The position numbers and the translations under genes are program-made. The notes under the pieces are model-generated. The model searched no databases. It was given only the letters and a program-made list of their open reading frames with translations, and was not told the origin of the DNA. From Schoenoplectus triqueter (lineage: Eukaryota; Streptophyta; Magnoliopsida; Poales; Cyperaceae): a DNA stretch of 26,274 nt. The DNA lies in assembly GCA_964058805.1 (NCBI GenBank), contig CAXKVV010000090.1:1-26274 (forward strand), in the 5' to 3' direction. Below, piece by piece: positions 19,319 to 26,274 of this stretch (positions within the stretch are counted from its first letter, which is position 1; each line of letters starts with the position of its first letter).

Positions 19319-20330
19319 ACAAGGCGTAGACTACCTTGAAAAGTTCATATCTTCCACGCCCTTACTCACAACAATCACTTAAAATTACTTAGCTATTCTA
19401 TTTATGTGTCCTTTCTTAATTAGAGGTTCATCAGGTTCAAAGCTGAGAGTAATTAACAATGAGAGTTTGCGCCCATTGGAATCTTAAAGACTCCACAATC
19501 CCTAAAAAATATTTAAATGTATATTCCAAATTCATATAAATATACCCAATATACATTTAGAGGTATCTCCGTGTCCTTCTTCCATAATTCATCGTCCAGT
19601 TCTTTTTTCAGAGCGGTGAGAGGCGTGAAAAAGGGTCGCACATTACTTAATTAGAATTCACAGTTTGACATTATTTATAGAAATGGTAAAAATTTGTGCA
19701 AGACGTAAGCTAACATTTCATCACGAAATGTCCCAGAATATGCTCCAGTAGAACTAAGCCAACATGAAAAAATAGTCGAATTATTAATAATACTTAAGTA
19801 ATTTTTTTCATTTTTTATATAATATTTTCTTAGTTTAATAATATGATAATCAATATGTCTAACTTTGTGATACTTGGAGGTGATAAAACCTAACCAGAGC
19901 GAGAAACTCGCTCAGATTTGAATCCAATCCGATTTATTTTTTAAAAAGAAGTAAAACTAACTCGGTCCAATCCGTGCCCGACCTGACCCTATCAGTCCTT
20001 AAAATTTACAAGTCATCGATGGTAAGTTATTACTAGTAAATGAGTTATTTACAAATAATAAGTCAATACTCAATTGGTACCTTATCATATATGTTTTTTG
20101 CAGATGTATGTAGACTTTATTATTTATATTTGAAGATTTCTAATTTTAGCTATTAAGACATGTATGGTTGAACATTTTGATAGTTTTATTTTTTTATTTT
20201 TTGAATTTGTAGATTGTTGATATTATTTTACATATTATGCAAAATAATATTTTAGTCGAGAACAATTGATTCTTTATGAGTCCTTATAATGTTGTAAGTT
20301 ATCTTTTCTTTATATATTTTTTCAAAAAAT
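19319..20330. other. Intergenic sequence, no gene
   Basis: No supported gene. A perfect 11-bp inverted repeat (AAATGTATATT / AATATACATTT) lies at 19515-19525 and 19548-19558. A somewhat GC-richer patch at 19890-20000, with repeated CTCG and CCGACC words, looks like TE debris without identifiable ends. Confidence 0.45.
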
Positions 20331-20486
20331 TAAAAACCTGGGGTATTGAAACTTATTATTTATGATATTGAGATTTAATATTTATGATGAAATATATTAG
20401 AGTTGTTTCTAATATTTGAGACTTAAGATTTATTATTTGTGATATTTTAGACTTATAATTTATGTTATTTGATTGTCCGACAGTGA

Positions 20487-20556
20487 GACTTATAATATGT
20501 GGTATTATGACTTATAATATGTGATATTCGGACTTATAATTTGAGATATTAAGAAT
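20487..20556. repeat. Three 22-bp tandem units
   Basis: GACTTATAATATGT-GTATT units start at 20487, 20509 and 20531. Looser copies of GACTTATAATTTATG precede them from about 20340. Confidence 0.75.
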
Positions 20557-20699
20557 AGTTTTGTTGTGCTTTTGTAAGTCTAAATAATCTGTAATACTAT
20601 AATCTGTTATATTGAGACTATAAATCTCGTACATTTAGTATTGTATTTTCTAATATTGTTACTTGTAATTTATGATGAAATATGATAGTATTATTTGTG

Positions 20700-21240
20700 A
20701 CATTATATTTTAAGACTTAGGACATTAGATTTGAAGTCGTTGGAGTTTAGCTATATAGATTTGGTACATTAGGTTTTAAGATACCGATGTTTAGTTATGT
20801 AGAGTTGTTTATATCTTGATGATTGTTCCAATATAAATTTTAAATTTTGAATATGACTTGATATATTAAATATTAAGATGTCATATTTGTCATGTTAAAA
20901 CTTGGAGCATTAGCTTTAAAGACATGGAAGTTAGATATATAGATTTGCCCACTCTTGATGGATATTCAAATATAAATTTTAAGTTCAAAATATGATATGA
21001 TATATTAGGTACTAAAACATCTTATTCGTCATATTAGGATTTAGAACATTAAATTTTAAGAGATTAAATTTAGCAATATATACTTACTCATATTCATATT
21101 CTGATGATCGTCCAAATACAAATTTCAAATTTAAAATATCACTTTTAACATTAGATATTAAGACTTAGCTTCTCAAATATTAAGATTTAGAAATTTCGAT
21201 GTTAAAACTTGAGAAACCGTCCACATGACGAATACAAATT
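20700..21240. repeat. Diverged tandem units of about 140-147 bp
   Basis: The block CTTGATGATTGTTCCAATAT plus AAATTTTAAATTT-GAATATGA... starts near 20815. Recognisable copies start near 20954 and 21100, and a partial copy precedes the first. Each unit later carries ATATTAAGA, GGA-CATTA-TTTTAA-GA and TTTAG-(A/T)ATAT words. No coding. Confidence 0.6.
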
Positions 21241-21615
21241 TAAGATACTCTTAGTTGATCTCAAAAAAACAAATCACAGCGCTACTTTTAATGCAGCTCT
21301 CCAAATAACTAGTTATGAAATGAAGCACTACTACTAGTCTTGCATCTCTACTTCTCTAAACAGTTGCAAGCAGCTACACGTTAACTGCAAGTAGGAGAGA
21401 GAACAAACGGGTCCTTAATTTAGTTGCCAGGTGTCAGTGTCATCGTGTTTGTCTGGAGAACGATATTCTCTGAAGAGCAAAATAAATTCTTTAAATGAAA
21501 TATTTTTAATCTGATTTGTTTGATAAAAAATCAACGGTCTTAATTTAATACATCAAATCTCTATAACCGTTATAATTAAAATGAGCCAGTAAAAATTACC
21601 ACACAAAGGCTATCT

Positions 21616-21616
<1 letters not shown>
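21241..21616. other. Intergenic / distal promoter of the formin gene
   Basis: AT-rich, no gene. It lies between the last tandem array and the GA tract and would hold distal promoter elements. I recognise no specific site. Confidence 0.4.

Positions 21617-21653
<37 letters not shown>
21617..21653. repeat. (GA)18 microsatellite
   Basis: An uninterrupted GA run about 630 bp upstream of the formin start codon. Such tracts are frequent in plant promoters and bind GAGA-type BPC proteins; function here is inference. Confidence 0.95.
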
Positions 21654-21657
<4 letters not shown>

Positions 21658-21733
21658 CCGTCTGGTGCCAACCACCTTTGTTTAGTTGTCTCGCAAAAGT
21701 AAAACAAAATAATAACTGTAACATCTCTCCCCT

Positions 21734-21749
21734 TCTCTCTCTCTCTCTC
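21734..21749 (+). promoter_or_regulatory. CT-rich initiator-type tract near the formin transcription start
   Basis: A (TC)n run after CATCTCTCCCC, with no TATA box visible upstream. Pyrimidine patches just above GC-richer, ATG-free sequence are typical of plant core promoters and 5'UTR starts. The exact start is unknown. Confidence 0.45.
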
Positions 21750-22250
21750 GTGCGTCGTGCCTCGTGTCGCACCGATTCTCTCTCCCTTTTCTCGAACTAA
21801 CCGGCCGGGGGTGAGGGCGGAGACACCAACACTACTCGTCCCTAGAGAGATATTGTGGCCCGCGCGCTTGCAGTGCTCCCACCGCTCGGCCGTTGTAATC
21901 ACCTTTCGCTCTGGCCTCGGTTCTAAGCTGCTCTCGCTCTTCTGACTTCTGGTAATATTGGGTTTTCTCACACTTATACTGATATGTGATGGTTTTTGCT
22001 AATAATGAGATGTGGTTTTTGCTGGATGGTGCTGAGAGTGTTTTGCATTTTGGAACAGTACGGGTCTCTGGAAACCATGTTCAATTTTGAGAATGTGCGA
22101 GATGGTAATGATGAATCAGACAAATGTTTTTCTAATTCTGGTTGCTCTCTTTTTTTCTATTTTTGGTCAATGGTGAAAATACCCTGACATGTCTGAGGCC
22201 TAAACTCCTAATTTCTTTTTTCTAATTTATCTTGTTTCTCAACAGATACA
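21750..22250 (+). other. Formin 5'UTR with probable leader intron
   Basis: 21750-21951 is GC-richer and has no ATG. A donor GGTAATATT (GT at 21952) and an acceptor TTTCTCAACAG (AG at 22244-22245) would remove 294 bp, leaving only ATACA before the start codon at 22251. Splice sites are inferred from motif and context. Confidence 0.55.
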
Positions 22251-22355
22251 ATGGTTTGGCGAAGAAATGATGTCTCAATTGCATTGGTTTTATGCTTGAT
22301 TGTTGTTGGTTTGATTGGCTCGCACGGAGAACCATTTAAATTAGATGAAAAGGAG
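22251..22355 (+). CDS. Formin exon 1: signal peptide
   Basis: 35 codons. The first ATG in the spliced leader starts MVWRRND, followed by a hydrophobic core ([13 protein letters not shown]) and a likely cleavage near SHG. It ends in phase 0 at GAG|GTAAGAG. Confidence 0.88.
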
Positions 22356-25300
22356 GTAAGAGTTGATCAAGAACTTACACATTGAAAATATTTCTACTAA
22401 TATTAAATTAATTGTGTTTAGACCAGAATTGCATCATCTATTTTGTCAATTCTTTGTTTTTAATTTTTTTTATTGTACAGCCTTATAACTGGTGGCGCAG
22501 CACCAGAAAATTAGAAAACAATATTTCTGTTCAATACCTCCATAACCCCCCCCCCCCCCCCAAAAAAAAAAAAAACTTTACAAAGCTTCACAAAAATAAT
22601 TGAAAAGGATTTTGTGGTTGTAATCTGTATCAGTTTTGTCAATTTCCACCTGTATTCATTATTTGAAGATCTTGTGTGTGTATGTGGGTTCTAAAGGGGA
22701 AGTTGCTAACATGATCCAAGTTTTTTATTTTGTCAATTTTACATTTTCTTTAAGAAGAATTCAATTTTTATAAACCTCAAGTAACATTTTATAGGTGGAA
22801 AACCTGTGGCAAAGTTGTGGCTTCAACCCAAGTGAAATAGGAAAACAGCTATATAGTTCAGACGTCTCACCTGAGGAAATTGACCTTGCTCTCCAAAATT
22901 GTCTCCTTGGCCAAAACAACCCACTTGTTCACATCCCTGTATCACGCCACACAAAATATCTCCAAGTCCCTTACTCGAATGAGGTTATTGCGCTAAGGCA
23001 CCAATTGGCAGCTAAGCGAAAGGCCCGAACTTCAGCTCATGAAATTAGGCCTAGAACTCGTCTTGCCTCTGCACCTGGTCCCACCGCCAGCTCACCCAGT
23101 TCAGGGCTGGCACCAGTGCCTTCTCCCTCTGATTTTCCTGCTACCTCACCTTCAGTTCCAGTACCACCTCCTGGTCCTGTACCAGCTCCTTCTCCAGCTA
23201 GGGTGTTACCATTACCTTTAAGAACTTTCTCCCCTCCCCTGAAACCTTCTCATCATGCACAGGCTGCTAAAAAACCACAAAAAGAGCTCACTGATAACTT
23301 TTTGTTGATCAAGGCTATTGTGTTCTCAGTTTTAGGGACATCCTTGGTGGCATTTATCCTTTTTTTCTGCTATAGGTGTAAGAAAAAAAGGGATTTCCAT
23401 TCATACAGCCAGAGAGATAACCGACCACTGCTGAGCTTCAGCTTGAGTGATTTTTCAGGTATCAATAAACAAATAGAAACAATAATTATGCTTGACCGAG
23501 ACCTATTGAATAAAATCTTAAACCCCTAAAAGATGATTGATTTGAGAAATGGTGCCTGTTGGGCTGTTGGCACCTACTGATTTGTACTGCTACCTCAAGG
23601 CATGATCTTTCAAAGTGTATGCACTACAACCAAATTATAGAAAGATGTGACAAATGAATGTTGTTTTACTCAGCAGAACGTTCTTTTGGTAAAGATGCTC
23701 AATTGTTTATCAAACTAGGGTCATCTCGCACCTCAAACTGCTCAACTCCTATTGATATCAGTAGGCTCGGTGCTCTCAAGTCAGATTCTGGCCATCATCA
23801 AAATGGATTTCATCATAACGGATCCCAGCTTTGCCGCATGTCCTCCTTGAAAGTAAGCAATGCCACAGGCAACACTGTGCCATTAGAAACTGTAGAGACC
23901 AAAATGACTGAACTGACTCCCTTCCATGCTCCCAGCAATGGCCTGCCATCTGCCCCTCCGCCGCCGCCGCCAAGTAGGGCGGGACCTCCACCACCTCCTC
24001 CTAGCAGACCACAACCTCCAAATGTCAGTAGGTCGGGTCCTCCACCACCTCCACTAGCTGGTAGGGGGTCAGGCCCTCCACCCCCACCACCACCAGGTGG
24101 CAATAAGCCGGGTGCACCACCCCGACCACCAGGGCCACCAGGCCCATCAAAGGGTGGCCCCCCGGCACTGAAGATTGCACCAGGCACAACTAATATTGGG
24201 GGCCAGAAGCCAAAGCTAAAGCCATTCTTCTGGGATAAGGTCTCAGCAAACCCCGAGCAAGCTGTGGTTTGGAACCAAATCAAATCTGGCTCCTTCCAGT
24301 AAGCTTCTACCATATACTTTCTGTTTCTTTTATTTTAAAATACCTTTAATTTGCTTCCTGATGTCCAGTTCTTAGCAGTCATGTTGTTCTACCAATATTA
24401 AATGTTTTTCCCTATGTGATTGAGCTTATATAGAATATCTGTTCAACCTGCTCAAAAAGCCAGCATAATTACCAAAAATTATGGTCTTTGTATATTGCAC
24501 GACAAGGAAGTTATCAGCTAATCATCCCTGAATATATGAGATATTAGAGGTTATTTTCACTACTCTAGTTAAGTTTCTGATACCTAAATTATGGCTGAAA
24601 TCTTATTTATTAAACATGTAGTTTTTTTCAGCTTTATTGGCTGAAAAGGTTACAGGGAAGTAGTTATTTTAAACTTTTCGGTCTTCACAAATAGTCTAAT
24701 GATTGATTGTACTCATGTTATTTTTTTGTCATAATATTGCTGTTCCCTTTTGTAAATTGATAGAAACTGAGTTCAAACAGATAAACAACATGTTCCACTT
24801 AAAAAAGTTTTTGTGTGGAACACCTATAGCATATGCCCTTTTCATAATTCAGAAATTTGCTTTTTTTCCTCCTAATTTCTTAAAAAATATATTAGCTTCT
24901 TATTGTACAGTGAGTTTGCCTCCTTATATTATATATCAATCAATGCGTATAGCGATTATTTTATCATCTTTTTACCATCTTGAAAGTTGAAAGGACAGGA
25001 TGGACACTTTTGTACCATACAACCGTGTGTAAACAGAAAGAAATTGTGAATAAATGAAAACAGGTTTAGTGAGGAGACGATAGAGAACCTCTTCGGGTAC
25101 CAAGCTAATGATAAGAGCAAGGTTACTGGTATGAGAGGAGCCAGCCAATCGGACCTCCAGTCCCCATGTGTCAGGCTGCTAGAAAGCAAGAAGTCACAAA
25201 ACCTCGCAATTTCTCTTAAGGCCTTAAATGTCAAGATCGAGGATGTGATCACTGCTGTTAATGAAGGTGATTATGTTTCCATACTAGTCCCAATGCATGC

Positions 25301-26274
25301 AAATACTAGAGGGTTTGTAGGGTTTATATTTTGTGGTGATTTTATGTGCATTCATGCAGAATATGTCCCTACTTCGCTTCATAAGATGTCAGGATTTTAT
25401 CTTTCCTGGGGGGAGGGTTAATGGATAGCTTTATGTTTGTTAGTGGAACAAATTGAGAAGTTTTCTTTATTTATATTCAATTGTTATTATTTTAGAAATG
25501 CCCAGAAACTTGTACCATCTCTATGCTGATCCTTTAGATTTGTTGCTATCTGTTTTGTTTGGGAATGTACCTTTGTAAAAGCTCTCAAAGTCCTATTTAG
25601 TTAATGAAAAAATAATTTATTCTTCATATGTTGGTTATGTTGGTGTAATATTAATCTCTCAAAATAGGAAATGAGCTTCCTTCTGAGTTGGTAGGGACAT
25701 TACTCAAGATGTGGCCAACTACACAAGAGGAGAATAAGTTGCTCTTGTATGGTGGGGACCTCACTCTTCTGGGCCCTGCTGAGCAATTCTTAATTGAGTT
25801 AATAAAGATTGATCATGTTTATGACAGACTTGATTGCTTGTATTTCATGTCTTCCTTGCAAGAGGAGTTGACCTCATGCAGAGAAGCTTTCTCCTCTTTA
25901 GAGGTACCTACTATTACTTTTGTATTCATTGCATTGTCAAAATACTATTATTATCTTTGCAATACAAAAACACACATTTATTTATGAACTGTGGTTCTCT
26001 TCCAGTTTTGAGGTAAAGAGTATTATTTTTTTTCTCTTTATGTACGATATAGGTAGCTTGCAAGGAGCTTAAGGACAGCCGGCTCTTCAGAAAGATTCTA
26101 GAAGCAGTTATAAAGATTGGAAATTTTATCAATAGAGACACCAATCGTGGTGGTGCTGTGGCAATCAAGCTTGACAACCTGCTCAAACTCCGTGACTTAA
26201 AGGCCAAAGATGGAAAAACTACTCTTCTCCATGTTGTCCTGCAAGAAATTATTCGTTCAGAGGGGAGACGGTTG
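22251..26274 (+). CDS. Class I plant formin (actin nucleator), 5' part of gene
   Basis: Exons: 22251-22355, 22795-23458, 23674-24298, 25064-25266, 25668-25903, 26053 to beyond the window; 685 codons visible, all introns GT-AG and frame kept. Order: signal peptide (about 1-25), a Cys-containing ectodomain (36-110), a Pro/Ser-rich wall-facing stretch (about 128-185), one transmembrane helix (about 205-228) followed by KKKRD, a cytosolic linker, FH1 with runs of five to seven prolines (about 347-425), then FH2 from [12 protein letters not shown] (about 434). FH1 recruits profilin-actin; FH2 nucleates and caps actin filaments. The architecture fits plasma-membrane class I formins. The FH2 end and stop codon lie outside. 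I cannot assign an Arabidopsis orthologue, so I give no symbol. Confidence 0.93.
22546..22575. repeat. Poly-C16 / poly-A14 tract in formin intron 1
   Basis: Sixteen C followed by fourteen A within the first coding intron. Length may be unstable or a sequencing or assembly artefact. Confidence 0.85.
22795..23458 (+). CDS. Formin exon 2: ectodomain, Pro-rich stretch, transmembrane helix
   Basis: The acceptor ATTTTATAG precedes GTG, which is an internal Val codon and not a start. It encodes ENLWQSCGF with a second Cys 28 residues later, a Pro/Ala/Ser-rich region, the hydrophobic helix [20 protein letters not shown] and a basic stop-transfer KKKRD. It ends after the first base of a codon at TTTTCAG|GTATC. 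Confidence 0.88.
23674..24298 (+). CDS. Formin exon 3: linker, FH1, FH2 start
   Basis: It starts after TTTACTCAG; a second AG three bases later (CAGCAG) is also usable in frame. It encodes a Ser/Asn/His-rich linker, FH1 with repeated PPPPP runs alternating with SRAG, SRPQ and GGNKPG spacers, and the FH2 opening with FFWDKV. It ends inside a Gln codon at TTCCA|GTAAGC. Confidence 0.88.
25064..25266 (+). CDS. Formin exon 4: FH2
   Basis: The acceptor GAAAACAG completes the split Gln codon and continues [12 protein letters not shown], an FH2 landmark. It also encodes [17 protein letters not shown] and ends one base into a Gly codon at AATGAAG|GTGATT. The preceding intron (765 bp) is the longest of the visible coding introns. 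Confidence 0.88.
25668..25903 (+). CDS. Formin exon 5: FH2
   Basis: It starts after CAAAATAG and completes the Gly codon. It encodes [19 protein letters not shown] and [15 protein letters not shown], typical of the plant FH2 core, and ends in phase 0 at TTAGAG|GTACC. Confidence 0.88.
26053..26274 (+). CDS. Formin exon 6 (partial): FH2
   Basis: It starts after TACGATATAG in phase 0: [12 protein letters not shown], then [12 protein letters not shown], the [15 protein letters not shown] block and [19 protein letters not shown]. These are the best conserved FH2 segments. The exon is cut by the window end, and the rest of FH2 lies downstream. Confidence 0.88.

Noticed and set aside
21576..21971. 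131-codon minus-strand frame over the GA/CT tracts
   Set aside because: Translates microsatellite and 5'UTR sequence; gene evidence is on the plus strand.
22412..22603. Plus-strand frame containing [10 protein letters not shown]
   Set aside because: Lies in formin intron 1 and results from the poly-C/poly-A tract.
23813..24313. 166-codon Gly-rich minus-strand frame
   Set aside because: Antisense shadow of the proline-rich FH1 exon; Gly codons mirror Pro codons.

Overview
This is nuclear DNA of a flowering plant, most likely a eudicot. It is AT-rich and dense in transposable elements. It holds plant-type Ty3 and other LTR-retrotransposon remains with an initiator-Met-tRNA primer site, a foldback MITE, microsatellites, and the 5' part of an intron-containing plant class I formin gene. 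I cannot name the species. There is no rRNA, tRNA, CRISPR or bacterial-style operon.

Layout. Positions 1-635 are flank with no recognised gene. Positions 641-11392 look like one large outer LTR-type insertion (TG...CA ends, 5-bp duplication GCTAT on both sides), about 5.6 kb once its passenger is removed. It has no coding capacity and no second terminal repeat that I can see, so it resembles a very long solo LTR. Nested in it at 6085-11243 is a nearly complete Ty3-type retrotransposon on the minus strand. It has two 662-bp LTRs differing at 7 sites, target duplication GTATG, a primer-binding site, a polypurine tract, gag, protease, reverse transcriptase, a truncated RNase H and integrase. An in-frame TGA in protease and an in-frame deletion between RNase H and integrase make it defective. 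Its pol frame runs through the polypurine tract into the 3' LTR.

Positions 11398-21600 are older repeat debris: a retroelement-like noncoding stretch with short tandem repeats; an orphan TATA promoter with leader (13.77-14.09 kb); a decayed gag on the minus strand (14.1-15.66 kb) behind an LTR-like region with a duplicated promoter block (15.95-16.34 kb); a roughly 400-bp foldback MITE (16.48-16.88 kb); an AT-rich array of about 180-bp units (18.0-18.7 kb); a 253-bp-spaced duplication; 29-bp repeats; and an array of about 140-bp units up to 21.24 kb.

From about 21.7 kb the sequence becomes genic: GA/CT tracts, a GC-richer leader with a probable 5'UTR intron, then six coding exons (22251 to the window end) of a membrane-anchored formin. 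They encode a signal peptide, a Pro-rich ectodomain, one transmembrane helix, an FH1 domain and the first part of FH2. The gene continues past the window. It is the only host gene here that looks functional; everything upstream is mobile or repetitive DNA.
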